A stretch of 64,000 nucleotides of DNA from Desmodus rotundus (GCF_022682495.2 NC_071397.1:31511427-31575426), one strand, 5' to 3'. Shown: positions 23,430-36,500, counted from the first letter of the stretch. Notes: generated by a model not told the origin, from the sequence alone. A program made the numbers and translations.

Positions 23430-24220
23430 GCATAGAACAAGGGCTTGGTGATGATGAACTCCTTTAACTTGACCCTATCTGGGAAGCACTTTATCTGCCT
23501 TCCATTCTAAATGGCAGCTTTGCTGGATGGATGCAGGTCCTTGCCTTTCATGACTTGGAATACTTCTTGCCAGTCCCTTCTTGCCTGTAAGGTTTCTTTT
23601 GAGAAATCAGCTGATAGTCTTATGGGAACCCCTTTGTAGGTAACTGTCTCCTTTTTTCTTGCTGCTTTTAAGATTCTCTCCTTATCTTTAATTTTAGGTA
23701 ATGTAATTATGATGTGCCTTGGTATGTGCTTCCTTAGGTCCAGCTTCTTTGGGACTCTCTTAGCTTCCTGGACTTCCTGGAAGTCTATTTTCTTTGCCAG
23801 ATTCAGGGGAGTTCTCCTTCATTATGTGTTCAAATAAGTTTACAATTTCTTGCTCTTCCTCTTCTCCTTCAGGCACCCCTATGATTCAGATATTGGAATG
23901 TTTCAAGATGTCCTGGAGGTTCCTAAGCCTTTCCTCATTATTTTGAATTCTTGTTTCTTCATTCTGTTCTGGTTGACTGTTTCTTCCTTCTGGTCCAAAT
24001 CATTGATTTGAGGTCCGGTTTCCTTCCAGTCACTGTTGGTTCCCTGTACATTTTCCTTTATTTCACTTTGCATAGCCATCACTTCTTCTATTTTGTGACC
24101 ATACTCAACCATTTCTGTGAGCATCCTGATTGCTGGTGTTTTGAACTCTGCATTTGATTGGTGGCTATCTCTTCATCACTTAGTTCTATTTTTGGAGCTT
24201 TGATCTTTCATTTGGGCCAT
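23430..24220 (-). pseudogene. HAL1 ORF1 remnant, copy 1
   Basis: An ORF1p-like RNA-binding protein gene read from ATG at 24218-24220 (MAQMKDQ). A surviving segment at 23903-24124 contains MAMQSEIKENVQGTNSDWKE, the coiled-coil part of the L1 ORF1p family. The RRM region (about 23810-23890) and C-terminal domain follow in broken frames. The stretch deleted in copies 2 and 4 is still present here (about 23530-23700). Multiple frameshifts mean it is inactive. Confidence 0.8.
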
Positions 24221-24864
24221 ATTTTTTTGTCTCAGTGCACGTGTTACTGCCCTGCAAGGGGCGGAGCCTTAGGTATTCACCAGGGCAGAGAAACCAATGT
24301 AGCTTCATTGTGGCACTGTCTGTGAGGGAGGGGACTGACAGGGAACAATGCTACTTGCTTGGCTCTCAGCTTGCTTTCAGTCACTTCCCCCACTACCTAT
24401 AAGCAAATTGGGCCCTTCTGGTGCTGATTCCCGGGTGGGCGGACTTGTGTATGTTCTAAGACCCTGTGGGCCCCTCCAACGGACTCTCCTGTGATCCTAG
24501 GAGTTTCTCCTACCACTGCAACCCCCACAGATTTTTCTAGTTAGAGGTTATGAGGTTTTATTTCCCTGCACTGGAACCCTGGGTTTCCCAGTCTGTCTGG
24601 CTCCCCAGTTGTTCCTCTTGGTTTATCTGCACGCAATGTGAGACCACCCAGTCCTCCAGTCACCACTTTGCCATGAGTCCCCTCCAACCCAGCTGCCTGT
24701 CTCCGCCCCTCCTACCAGTCTGGATGAATGTTTCTTCTATAACTCCTTGGTTGTCAAACTTCCATACAGTTCAATTTTCTGGCAGTTCTGGTTATTTTTG
24801 TTTTTAAATTTATTGTTGTCCTTCGTTTGGTTGTGCGAGGAGGCAAAGTGTATCTACCTGTGCC

Positions 24865-24874
24865 TCCATCTTGG
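24865..24874 (-). promoter_or_regulatory. YY1-like site at HAL1 5' end, copy 1
   Basis: CCAAGATGGAG on the minus strand at the very start of the element. In L1 promoters a YY1 site in this place sets the transcription start. Function here is inferred from position and motif only. Confidence 0.4.
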
Positions 24875-25539
24875 TCAGAAGTCATTAAATTAAATTACAT
24901 TTTAATGAAAAGTAATTTCCTTTTCTTTTGTATACCTATTAACAATTCTTCCCCATAGCACTTCAATTATGTCAAAGTCATACTTCCTCACCCAAAATGA
25001 AGGGCAAAGTTGTACCAAGCATACAAAAGGTGACCTCAAGGGTGATGTATGCCCTAGAATTAGCCAAATAAGTGGAGAAATGTGTGTTTTGGGAAGCTCT
25101 AAATAAATTCTTCACTTTGTGTTATTTTGAATTTGTAAATTTCATAGTAAAATAAAAATATTTTTATTGTACTATATCAAATAAATTCAGGGTTAAAGGT
25201 AGTGGGAGTTTTTATTTTAAACCCTATAAAAAATTTCAAATATGTTTATGTAGGCCACAGTTTTCTCAAAACCCTATCACATCTGTTTGACCACAATGGT
25301 GTGAAATACTGGCTATGTAGTCAAAAGGCAGAGGTTTGTCACTTAAAGCTGAATGATTTGAACACATCATTCACCCTCTCTAGGTCTATTTTTTATCACC
25401 CTTCCCTGACCACCTCAGAAGTTGTCCTTATTAAATTCCATATTAAATTACTTTGTTATACAAACAAAAGGTTGAATTTTGTTAGCAGAAAATGCTTACC
25501 CCTAGTACCCAATTAATTCATTAGTAAATTAATTAAGAC

Positions 25540-25910
25540 ATTGAACGAAGTTTTATGGAGTGCCTACTAGGTGCCCAACATTTCCCAAGGCTCTGGGCTT
25601 CTGTGCATAGGGCAACAAAGTAGATTTGGGGTAGGACTGGGGTGGGGGGTGGGGAAAGTGGGAATGAAAGCACATGAGCATGGAGTTTCCACTTGAGGTG
25701 ATAGAAATATCTAAAATAAGATTGCAATGATGATTGTGCAATTCTGTAAATTTACTAATAATCATAGAACTGTACATTTAAAACAGGTGAATTTTAAGGT
25801 TTGCATATGTAGTTCAATAAAGCTTTTATAAAAATAAATAAATAAGGCATAGTCCCTTAGAAGTTTATAGTCTAATGGGAAAAACTGACATATAAACAAA
25901 AAAGTGCTAC
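25540..25910 (-). repeat. L2 LINE 3' end, split by an L1 3' end
   Basis: The left part (ATGGAGTGCCTACTAGGTGC to about 25620) and right part (CATAGTCCCTTAGAAGTTTA, 25848-25910) together give one reverse-oriented L2 3' terminus. An L1 tail lies between them. Confidence 0.7.
25621..25845 (+). mobile_element. L1 3' UTR end, old subfamily (L1M-type)
   Basis: Typical L1 terminus: GTGATAGAAATATCTAAAAT, then GATTGTGCAATTCTGTAAAT, then GAACTGTACATTTAAAACAG, then CAATAAAGC and an A-rich AAATAAATAAATAA tail. GCATAG on each side may be a short target duplication. It inserted into the L2 listed above, so it is younger than it. Confidence 0.85.
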
Positions 25911-27764
25911 AATATACTGGAGAAATATGGATGCTTGATGACCTATAGTTGTATATAGTTGAAACTTCAAATGATTTAAATATCAAAACACATTAGCAAA
26001 CTCCTCACTCCACAAGCAAAACTGTTTCAAACCTAGAACAGATTTCACACTCTACTGAGAGACATACAATATCTAAAATTTGGAAAAACTCACTATCCCT
26101 TGTGCTCAACTTGCCATGTATGAGACTTTACTTTAAGAAATATGGCCTTGACACATCTGGAAATGTTGCCAATGTTGTAAATGTGGTGTTCATTGAGCAT
26201 AGCAGAACCTTAGTGCTGTTTGGAGAGTGGGTGGAAGCAAGGCTGGGGAGGACCGCCAGGCCCTGGCACACTCGTTTGCTTGAACCGGCCCCCGGCAAAG
26301 TTGCCTGGCAGGGATCCCCAATCACAGAACAAGCAGAAGGGAAGGGGATGGGTAGAGTGGGCGACCTCAAGCCCACCCTGGTGTGCACCTCTGCTTCCAC
26401 TCAGAAAGAATGAATCTGTCATTTCCGTCCATGCTTCCTATCTTCAGAGACACTCACTTTTCTGCTTTCAGGACACTAAAAGGACTCCCTTGCTCTAGGT
26501 TTTAGGTTAGATCTCAACTCTTCCAAGTTTTCCTGCATGATAGTTCCAGCGATTGTCCCAGTTTAAATCCTAAACCCCCAAACTACTTTTCAATTTACAG
26601 ACAAGTCTTCCTTGGAGCGACATCTCTCCACCTAGTATCTGCCTCCCTGAAAATACACTGGATATTATTTTCTTCCAGCTTGATCTGTACACCTCAGAAG
26701 AGAGGAGCACCCCCTACCCTGCCATTTTGGCCAGTGATTAATTCATGAATTCTTTCATTTACTGAAAAAAATATTTATCCAGATGCATTATTTCTTTGAA
26801 GTTGATCCAAGCTGATCAGATAATGTCTCCAGTACTAAAGCACATGAAGCCTGACGGATCCCTCCCCACAGACAGCCCTGTGTGCTGCCCAACAACACCT
26901 AAGCACGTGTCCTCACAGCCAAAAAAGTGCAGCGCTTCTTTTCATTCACTTCTGGGGAAGTTGAATAACATGTGAAAATGATTAAAAAGATCAATAGCAA
27001 CAATCATTTACTTACTGGATTTCTCAATTTATAACTACATATAAGGCAGCACATGAAAAATATTTATTTCTATAGTGTCTTTCCCTCTGAGTCATTTTAA
27101 GGTTTGAAAGAAAAATTCATTCTTCTTAAACTGTCTCTCTGGACCCTGGTTTTCTCTATTATAAAATAAAGGGGGTGGATTTATGACTTCCAAGACCTCT
27201 TTAAACTTAATAGTCTTTGATACTCTGAATCATACCCAAAATTTAGCCCTTAGCTCCACAGCGAGAAGAAGAATTTTGAACAAGAACCAAATGGGGCTGC
27301 CTACTCCCAAAACAATGCTTAATGATTTGACTACATCTACCAGAAGACACAGTCTATCAAGCTGAATTATTTATGTGTTATTATTGAGATGACTATCACT
27401 GGAGTCAAATTATTAAACTTTCATCAGGAAAAATCTTTTGCCCAGCTCTGTTTGTTTTCATGGATAGAGTGGGTGTCACCTAACTCAGCCTAATTTTTGT
27501 CTGACTGGAGAGTGTCCCCAGCCCTCCTCACGCCCCTGGGTCTGCAGCACTCCCATCCAGCCACTGCTGGTGTGGTCCTTAGGCCACGTGGTAAACAGGC
27601 CAGGTGCAAACAGGCCTGTGTGTGACTCTGTGATGCTACTAGCTTTCAATCGCACTCCCAGATGGGGGCAGAGATGCCATCAGTGTGTGCATCCCAGTGC
27701 ACCGGTTCTGTCAGAAAAACAGACCATTCAGGCGACTCTTTGCTCCACACAAAGAGGCAGTACA

Positions 27765-27960
27765 AGGCGGCAACCAAGCACATGGACTCCGGATCTGCAC
27801 TACCTGGACTCGAATCATAGCTTCACCACGTACAAACCCTGCGACTCTTAGCCTCGGTGTTCCCTGTTGGTAACTAAAACGAGAATAATAATAAGGCTCT
27901 TTTAAGGATTAAATAAGGTCGCGTATATGAAGTACATGATAAATGCTCTGTGTTAGTTAT
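27765..27960 (+). repeat. MIR SINE relic
   Basis: GGACTCGAATCATAGCTTCA, then GCCTCGGTGTTCCCTGTTGG, then AACGAGAATAATAATAAGGC, then GGATTAAATAAGGTCG and CATGATAAATGCTCTG give the complete forward MIR order. It retains several CpGs. Confidence 0.8.
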
Positions 27961-28199
27961 CTATATGTCTTACCTTCGTGGGGAAAAAACTTAAAACTAA
28001 ACCGCAAAGAAAAGAACACTTACACAGGCAAAGAATACGCGGTATGACACGAAGGCACCGGCAGTGGGTGGGTCTGATGGAGCATGGCCCAAAGTCCCTT
28101 TCTGTAAGGTTGTCAGGAGCCCAAGATGAGATGTTCATAAGGCGCCTAGACTAAGAGAGGTCTCAATAAGTATGTTTCCTTCCCCTGCACAACATCTTT

Positions 28200-28395
28200 A
28201 ATTTTATTTTCTTTATTTCCTTTTCTTTTTCTCCCTTCTTTCCTTCCTTCTCTACTATTTTATCCCCCTCCTCTTCATCCTCCTCCGTCTCCATCTTCTT
28301 ATTCCCATGAGATGTCTACGTATCTCTGTCTATATTTCCCTTTCTTCCTCTCTCTCTTTGTCACACTCTTTCATTCTCTCCTCTTTCAACAAATG
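28200..28395 (+). repeat. Polypyrimidine tract
   Basis: About 190 bp of almost pure C/T on the plus strand (for example TTTCCTTTTCTTTTTCTCCC). It could form triplex (H-DNA) structures. No gene. Confidence 0.8.
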
Positions 28396-28560
28396 ATCAC
28401 TGGTTTCCTTCTCCATGCCAGGCACTCTGGGGACCCTGGGGACAAAATTGGGGAAGAAGCCAACATGGTTCAGACCCCCTTCTAGTCTAGTGGAGGAGAA
28501 AGGTATTCATCAGATGACTCACTAATGAAGGTGTAATTACAACATCAGATAAGTGTCCTG
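28396..28560 (-). repeat. L2 LINE 3' end, relic
   Basis: CTCCATGCCAGGCACTCTGG, GGACCCTGGGGACAAAATTG and GTCTAGTGGAGGAGAAAGGT follow in the order of a reverse-oriented L2 terminus. Confidence 0.7.
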
Positions 28561-28942
28561 AGCCAATAAGACACTGTTTTATAAGGGCGTTTATTGGAAA
28601 CCCCTGACCTCTGAGAGAAGGGTAGGAGCATTTGCTAAGTCTGAAGGCTTTGATGGAGTTTACGAGGCCCAAAGGAGGGGACGACATTCTCTACATTCTC
28701 TGTGAAAACAATGGTTCATGAGGAGACCTGTGGCTAGTGCGACCATTTTAAGAATGAGACTGGAAGTCAGGGGAAAATGTACTAATGGTGCCGCGGCAAA
28801 AATGTGATGCACTGAAGACATTTGGAAGAAATATTACAATATCTAGCAAAGAGTTTCTTTACCTTACAGATAACCAAACAATATCTTGTGATTTATTTCT
28901 AAATAACAGTTTCCTCTGCACTTACAGAATCATGTGCTTTAT
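28560..28942. other. Unique sequence
   Basis: A possible further extension of the old L2 on the left; otherwise no recognisable feature. Confidence 0.5.
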
Positions 28943-29150
28943 TTTTTTAAAGATTTTATTTATTTATTTTTAGAGAGGAGAAGAGAGGGAGAAAGAGAGG
29001 GAGAGAAACATCAAAGTGTGGTTGCCTCTTGCACGCCACCCACTGGGGACCTGGCCTGCAACCCAGGCATGTGCCCTGACTGGGAGTTGAACTGGCAACC
29101 CTTTGGTTTGCAGGCCAGCACTCAAGCAACTGAGCCACACCAGCTGGGGC
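28943..29150 (-). mobile_element. VES SINE
   Basis: Full-length bat SINE on the minus strand. The head reads GCCCCAGCTGGTGTGGCTCA at 29150 downward. The plus strand shows GGGGACCTGGCCTGCAACCC and a purine-rich AGAGAGGGAGAAAGAGAGGG block, and the tail is TTTTTTTAAAGATTTTATTT at the left. The plus and minus open frames across it are chance frames in the SINE. Confidence 0.95.
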
Positions 29151-30559
29151 TCATTTGTTTTAAATACATGTAGTTATTTACTGATTGACCTTGAGTATTA
29201 AAACTAAACCTATTTCTCTTGTTCTACCTCAATTTGTTTTAATATAATTGTCGGTAATTACCCCCATACATAGCCAAGTACTCATCAAGGATTTTATGAT
29301 TACGCTATAAAAATCAAAAAGTGGAGTCATTCTTGACGCCTCAGCTCTGTAGCTGTCATGAAGGCATCAAGAATAGGCTCAAAAATATTTTTTACAGGCA
29401 AAATAATTAAAGAGATTGACAGATAAAAAAGTTAAAGAAATAACCCAGTGCAGAGAGATTCTGCTCTCTGTATTCTAATTGCTTTTTAACTTTTCAGATT
29501 ATTTGAGGAAAATTTGAAGATACAATTGAAGCTTCAAAAGTATAGCTGAGTTTTCCAAGTGTTAAGAAATCCAGGCTTTTGTAAATTAATTTTTCCTTGA
29601 ATGTTCGCTCTGGTGCCATAGGGAGTCTAAGGAGACGTGGAAAGACTGTGGTAGAAATAGTGTCTAGAGCTAAAATAGCCAACGATATTAGCCAAAAAGT
29701 TAAGCACGTTGACCTTGGCCTGTATCTATGTGTATCGACCTATTTGGCTGACTTCAGGAAGGAAAATGGTTGTAATTGTTAACAGAAAATAACCTGTTTG
29801 AAGTTTCGGTCTCTGGCTATATGAAGAGTGCATTTGGCACACCGGGCCACGCTTCACAGGCTGTTTAAACTTACAAAGTTAAACTGTTCTGAAAGGAGAT
29901 TTGGAAATTAGATCATCAATTTCTTAAATTCATGTCATGATCATTATTTTCATTGGTGCAACTAAAGATGCAATTCAACATTGAAACAAACACAGTTTCT
30001 CCTCATTTACTATTAAATATAGTCAGCATAGTCAGCGATGCATGTTATTGTCCCACATTATTTTTTTAGCTAAAGGTATAGCTCAACTATTTCTCAAAAA
30101 CACCAATCTTTATGCAGTCAGTGAAGGGTAAACTTGCCCTTCCTTATGCCATACAGAATGTGCATGGTTAATCCTAAAGTACAACTATTGTTAAGGATCC
30201 TTCACTTCAGAGGGGAATTGAACATTAATTAGGAATTTGTTTGTGTCGAATGAAAGCAAACTTGGTCGCACTGAGATGAGATTTATTTTTAATTGCTAAC
30301 AATATTTGAGGACTAAATTACAGAAAATTGCAATCAATTTCCAGTGTATTGGCTCTTAAAATTAATCAGGCAACTGGGTTAATAATAGCATATTTTTATT
30401 AATACCTATGAAAACATCTGTACTCGTTCATCAGAAATCTTCAAAATTATGTGCTAGGCAAAAAGTGTGAAATTATTCTTTAAAAGTTTGAATAAGTTCT
30501 GAGAGCAGTTTCTTACTAAGAGTGAATTAACTACATTTTTAGTCCATTAATTTGGGGAG

Positions 30560-31105
30560 ATAAGGTGGCTAGATGTTAAAATCATAAGCTCTAGAGCTAG
30601 ACTTCCTAAGTTCCAAACTTATTTTCCATACCAACTAGCTGTGTGATCCTGAGCACGTTTTTTCTTTGCGCCTTGGTTTTCCTATCTGCAAAATGGGAAT
30701 GATAATAACACACAATAATTGCTAACATTTACACAGCCCCTACTGTGCACCAGGTACTGTTCTAAGACAGAGAGAGAGAGAGAGCGGTGATATGACATGG
30801 CTGGTACTATTCTCGGATCAATTAGACATTTCATCTTCATACAACTGTATGAGGCAAGCACCATTTTCCTGTGTCGTAGATAAGGAAACTGAGAAACCAA
30901 GAAGTAAAACAACTTGTCCAGAGGCAACGACGTGCCAAAATCTGAATTTAGACCCAGGGTACTTAGCCCCCAAGTCTCTCCTCAGCCACAATCCTATATT
31001 GCCGAGTGCACCCATCAATATCAGGCTCAAATGAGACTATATACCTAAAGCACTTAGACCATTGTATGGCTCTAGTAATATTCAATAAGTAGTCATGTTA
31101 TTGGT
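30560..31105 (+). repeat. MIR SINE split by a second MIR
   Basis: The left half at 30560-30712 reads CTAGCTGTGTGATCCTGAGC, then CAAAATGGGAATGATAATAA. The missing right half resumes at about 31018 (GGCTCAAATGAGACTATATA, CAATAAGTAGTCATGTTATT). The gap is filled by a MIR in the opposite direction. Confidence 0.75.
30714..31015 (-). repeat. MIR SINE relic nested in another MIR
   Basis: CTACTGTGCACCAGGTACTG, then CAACTGTATGAGGCAAGCAC, then GATAAGGAAACTGAGAAACC show a reverse-oriented MIR. It contains a short (AG)n run at 30767-30784. Confidence 0.75.
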
Positions 31106-31334
31106 TCATAAAAATTATAAACCATATTTTGTTATATGAGGTCTCTTACTGCAATAAATATTTAACATTTCACTAAAATTTTCTTATTTATACCACATTT
31201 AGCTATGTTTTGTGGGATTTATAGTAAGGTTATTTTGGGGTCAACATAAACTAAAAGCCATCACACATTTGTGGTTTCCATAATTTTATACACCAGAGTA
31301 TGAAATAATCAAGGTCAATTTTTTAAAAAACAGT

Positions 31335-31470
31335 TTATTCACTTTTTTCCTACAAATATTTACTTGTAGAATAAGGCACCTACTACATGCCTGGCATTAT
31401 TCCAGGAACTATCAGAGGGCAGAGAACCAAACAGACCAGGTCCTGGCTGTCATAGAGCTGACCTCCTAGT
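31335..31470 (-). repeat. L2 LINE 3' end, relic
   Basis: CAAATATTTACTTGTAGAAT, then CTACTACATGCCTGGCATTA, then CAAACAGACCAGGTCCTGGC follow in the L2 reverse order. Confidence 0.7.
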
Positions 31471-32179
31471 AAATTATTCTGCCTTTGACTCAATTCCAAC
31501 TTGAGCCTTTAATCCTGGGAAACTGCGCCACAACTAAAATGAAATCTTCCATGGCCAAACACTTGGGACGTTAGCAGGGTGATGCATTGCACAGGCCGCA
31601 GAGCTCTGTGTCACCAGCCTTTGCCCACACACTTGAGAAAAGGCATCTCAGGATCTCTGAGAACTGCATCCATAAATGAAGCCCACAGGGAAAGAATGTG
31701 CTGGCCGTGTTTTTCTCCACTGGCACATGAGGGGATGCCTTGCAAGTCATCCCATTCTCCTGGTCACGGCGTGGAAAAAAGTCATAAGAGGTCCAAAATA
31801 GAAGCTGAGGATTTTAAATTCCTGAGAACAGACTTTGACCACTTAATTTATTCCCTTATGTTGTTTTCTCGTGCAGTTATTCCTTTTTAAATGTTTTTTC
31901 ATATTCTGCTACTATCCATATTATGTGCAGGGATTACATTAGTGAAGGCTTCATATCAGATTATATTCTTTTACTAGACAAGGAAAACCAACTCATTTTA
32001 ATAATGTTATTTTTCAAGATATTTTTTGAGCCACTTTATTATTTGAGGTTAAATTACTGAGCTTATAGAAAATTTAATCTCCTAATAATTTAAGGGAGAG
32101 CACAAGTGTCTCTTTTACTCTGCAGTTCTGGCGACCTCTTCTTAAGAAAAGGCAGGGGAGAAAGGAAACCTGCTTACAT

Positions 32180-32345
32180 TGACCACCCACAAATTTAACA
32201 TGCGTAATCTCGTTTAATTCTCACAACAAATCTGGAAGTAAGCACATTTATCCCCCATTTCACCACGTGAAAATAGAAATTCAGGAAAGCCGTGTGTCTG
32301 GCCCAAGTTCACTGAGGTAGCAGAACAAGGATGCTACCGGCTGTG
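32180..32345 (-). repeat. MIR SINE relic
   Basis: GTAATCTCGTTTAATTCTCA, CATTTATCCCCCATTTCACC and GGCCCAAGTTCACTGAGGTA give the MIR reverse order. Confidence 0.75.
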
Positions 32346-32608
32346 TAGTATAACATAGTCCATGAAACCCAGTGTATTACTTGAACCGAGATTATGCAGA
32401 TATGTAATTATCAAACCAGTGCAGTTCAAAACAGAAAGCTGTTCTGAACTGTCTCTTAGAGATTCTATTTTTATATTAATAGTGTGAAGAACCATCTCCA
32501 AATGCTTTTTATCAAAAACAGTTTATCAAGAATAATTGAATTAGTAGCCATTCACAATTGATTTACAATAATTATAAATCAATTATACTTTTCCGATGAA
32601 ATGCTGCA

Positions 32609-33530
32609 TTTTTTTTTGCTTTTTTATTAAATTCATTGGGGTAACATTGTTTAATAAAATTAGACAGGTTTCAAATGTATAAATCCATAATGCATCATCT
32701 GTATATTGTATTCACAACACACACAATATTGTGCTCACCGCCCAAAGTCAAGTCTCCTTCCATCACCAAATCCCCCCTTTATATTCTTCTACCTCCCCCA
32801 CCTCCTTTCCCTCTGGTAATCACCATATTGTTGTCTGTGGCTATGTTTGTTTCTTTTGCTTAATCACTTCACCTTTTTTACCCAGCCCCCCAATTCCCCT
32901 CCCCTCTGACAGCTGTCGGTCTGTTCTCTGTATCTATGAGTCTGTTTCTATTTTGTTTGTTAGTTTATTTTGTTCGTTAGAGTCCACATATAAGTGAAAT
33001 CATAAATTATATGTCTTTCTCTGACTGGCTTAATTCACTTAGCATAATGCTCTCCAGGTCCATCTGTGCTGTCACAAAGGATAAGATTTCCTTCTTTTCT
33101 TGTGGCTGAGTAGTATTCCACTGTGTAAATTGTACCACCGCTTTTTTATCCACTCATCCACTTATGGGCCCTTGGGCAACTTTCCAATCTAGGCTATTGT
33201 AAATAATTCCACCACAAACATAGGGGTGCATATATTCTTTCAAATTAGTGTTTGAGGTTTCTTTGGATATATTCACAGAAGTGGAATTAGTGGGTGAAAA
33301 GGCAGATCCATTTTTAGTGTTTTGAGGTATCTCCATACTGATTTCCACATTGGCCACACCAATCTGCATTCCCAGCAACAGTGCAAAAGGGCTCCCCTTT
33401 CTCTACATCCTCACCAGCACTTGTTGTTTGTTAATTTATAGATGACAATCATTCTCTCAGGTGTAAGATGATATCTCAGTGTGGTTTGAATTTGCATTTC
33501 TCTGATGATTAGTGACATTTAATATCTTTA
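32609..33530 (-). mobile_element. 5'-truncated L1 fragment
   Basis: A minus-strand L1 of the same 3' UTR type as 20403-20690 (TCATTGGGGTAACATTGTTT; CCGCCCAAAGTCAAGTCTCC). It extends into the ORF2 C-terminus (minus-strand frame 33154-33378). There is a T tract at 32609-32618 as the tail, and the 5' break is near 33530. Dead. Confidence 0.88.
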
Positions 33531-36500
33531 TAGATGACTAATTTCCACAATAGCCTTTGAACCTCAATATTACCTGCACTTGTATTAGAGAGCTGCCAGG
33601 TCCTTGTACATAGGCTCTCATTGATCATAATTAATAATGGTGATGTTCAGAGAAAAAAGTAAAATTTTGTTCTAACATAAAAACTAATAAATATATCCCA
33701 CTTGACATGCTGTTTCTCCTGAGCTTTGATATGAAATAGGGGTTGTTTCACACTGCAAATTTGAGGTCAGGAGGTTTTTAATTTATTCTTATGACCCTAA
33801 GTCAGGAGTAAAAGCTTGGAGCATCTAAAGTCATTATCATCATCAAATAATATTTATCATGCAGGAGAAGGGTGAGGTTTACACTGGTAAGTATAGCTGA
33901 GATTAAAAGAACTTCTTGCATTCTTAATAGGTCATGAGCCTATTGTGCACCGATCTGGAACACCTAGAGCCAGTGGAGTGTCTCTGATGAAAAGCCAATG
34001 AAAGGTCTCTTATGCTTAGTATGAGATCTAAGGTATAATTGCATCACATCCAGAAACATTATCGTTTTTCCTTCTGTACTTTAAAAAACAAAAAATATGA
34101 TTGATCTTTAAAGAGGCCCCAAAGCACATGTCACTGCCTATCAGTCCATCGATCTACCTATAATGACCACACTTTTCTGTCAAATGTTAAATAGTAGGAT
34201 ATGGCATTGCCACCATGGAGGACAGATCTATGTGGAAAGGTATACAGATAAGTTACACAGAGACAGCTTATAGTTAATTTTGTTTTACAATATAAGGTTT
34301 TAACTAGAATGTTGGCTTCTGTACAATTTAGATACAGTAAAAATATGTTTAAAAAACATTTTTAAAAAAACTTCAGGAAAGTCTTAGTGGCCCAGTTGTA
34401 CAATGTCATTAAGAGGCACCAACACACTGGGGTTCTCCAAGAACACCAAAAAAATTGGTTAATGTAGCACCCCATCAGTTTAAAAAGCAATTCTCAGATT
34501 TCCCCACCATCTCAAAATCAAATTTCATGGTGGCAGACATTTAATTTTAAAATAATTGCTGAACTGAATTTTGATAAACAATATTACAAATTTGAAGGAA
34601 GTTTGTTAAATTTCCTTGAGCTTATTCCTATGAAATTTTAAAAAAATTTAAAAAAAGATTGGCTACACAACCAGCCAAGACTTTTCTAAAACCAGCTGGC
34701 TTATAAATTCAACTGACCTGTCGTGGCCACACTTCACAGTTAAGAATCATGAGAAGAACTTGTTCTGAATCTTCTGGCTGACTCCCCATGCAGAGTGAAC
34801 AAGTATCTTCTGTGACATATAAACAGTGTTTTATTAGGTTTTGGCTTCCTTTCTCCCATGGAATGGATAATGCTTTTTTTCTTTTTCATGGACTTAGGGT
34901 CAGTACCAATTTTTCCTCTCGAGGTACGTATTATGGGAAAAGAGAAAGTGGAGATTGTCTATCTTTTGCCCTTGCCAGTTACTAAGGTTGCCAGTTATCT
35001 TAAATCTATCCCCAAGTAAAGCAATGTATGTTTTTATATTTATGAAAAATATTTCCTTAAGTTATCATCTATATTTTAGTATTTAAGTTACTAATCATAC
35101 TAATAGATTAACACATGTCTACAGTTCATTTTGGTTTTCCTCAAGTCGAATCATAAAGAAAGCCCTGAGAAAGTTTGAGTTTATCAAGAGAAGATGAAGA
35201 TTTTATGTGATTATTTCAATAACTCTATGTTAATATTATCTTCTTGAAATTCCATAGGAAAGGATGATAGATACATGGACCAAAAGAAGTTTTAAATAGC
35301 AAACAAAACACAAACAATTTCATTAAAATCTCTACTCTCATTACCACTTTTCTTTGTACTCTCTTCTGGTTAGTATTGTTATTAGATCAAAATTGTTTCT
35401 TGATTGGCAGTGTTCATATTTACTTACACTTACTCAAGAAAAACAGAAAGGAACACATATTTTTAACTCATTAAAATTAAAGTAAAACACAGACACAAGT
35501 CCTTGGCCCTCACAAATGGTGCGTTCCAGGTGCAAAAGTTGAGCCCTGGCTTGCATTTAATATTAATTCTCTACAATATTAGACAAATCATCTGCCTGTG
35601 CTATCTCATAGGAAATATGAGTAGTGGAAGTATTGTTTCTCTCTCAGAGCTATTATGGCACTTGTTTCTCATGGTCTGGAATCCAAGAGCGCAGGATAGA
35701 ATTACATGTTGCAAACAGCATTGCCGGCCATGTAAAGTGGAGCAGGACACTTGGATCCGCCATGTTGGAACAGAGCCTACTGGTTGAGGAGACGGGCAAG
35801 GACAGGTGTAAACACCCTGTGCTTTTATGTCTCTCCTATTTCTTTAAAACTGATTATGGAACATCAACATTAGTCAATGGGAGATATTGTTGAGTTTATA
35901 TGCTCCATGTATATTATAGTGTTAATATTACAAGCTGAACAGAAAAAATTTAATTACAGTGGTATAACTTTCAAAGTATTCCTATTACACTCATTTTTAC
36001 GTATACTTCAAGTCAATATTTTATCATATTCAATTTTGGCATTTGTGCTCAATATACTATGAATTGGACATTTCTGCATGATTAATAAATCATTCTTGCC
36101 ATTCTTAATAGGAATAAGTCTAGCTGCTGCTCTCACCAAAGTTACACTGGGAAGCAAGAGTAATATTTACTTCATCCTTCTCTCTCCTCCAGTAAACTAA
36201 GTTTATTTGGAAAAAATGATTATCAACTTAATTTCATATTCAATCATGAAGAAAGAACAAGACTTCTTTTTTTACAAACACTCTACCCTCTCAAATGGTT
36301 TTTTATTCAAAACTATCCTGAACAACCTTTTTATTCAAAACTTTTTACCTTTTTTAAATTCCCAAAAGTGATGGAAGAAATTTTGTTTTTTCAGAAGCAG
36401 AATTAGTATAAGAAATATCACAGAAATTTCTCTTGAATATTTTTTTCAGCAACTATCCTGGTAAGCCAAATCACTAAAAATCAAGAATAGCCAAGAAAAA

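Larger units (their letters stand above)
23001..24884 (-). mobile_element. HAL1 (half-L1) retrotransposon, copy 1
   Basis: An L1-derived element with a 5' UTR (24884 to about 24221), one ORF1-type gene and a 3' UTR (about 23430 to 23005), and no ORF2. It must rely on L1 enzymes. The 5' terminus on the minus strand reads GACCAAGATGGAGGCAC. The 3' end is ATTGATTATGCTATTATAGC next to an AT-rich tail. The flanking duplication is TTAAATTACA at 22991-23000 and 24890-24899, extendable to about 15 bp with mismatches. It is more diverged than copies 2-4, so it is probably the oldest of the four. Confidence 0.85.
24904..28190. other. Unique sequence with old repeats
   Basis: Non-coding. It contains a weak MIR-like stretch near 25300-25400, an L2 end split by an L1 3' end (25540-25910), and a MIR (27765-27960). 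A GC-richer patch at 26215-26400 is open in several frames on both strands but shows no domain and no splice pattern. Confidence 0.55.
29151..32608. other. Unique AT-rich sequence with old repeats
   Basis: Contains nested MIRs (30560-31105), an L2 end (31335-31470) and a MIR (32180-32345). The segment 30230-30410 is repeat-free and AT-rich with AATTGC and TTAATCA words, a weak candidate conserved non-coding element. No gene is seen. Confidence 0.55.

Noticed and set aside
26128..26498. GC-richer stretch open in several frames on both strands, suggestive of an exon
   Set aside because: No domain, and no consistent splice signals or codon pattern. The overlapping frames on both strands point to composition alone.
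28200..28395. CRISPR-like or satellite array in the pyrimidine-rich region
   Set aside because: There is no regular repeat-spacer unit; it is an irregular polypyrimidine tract.
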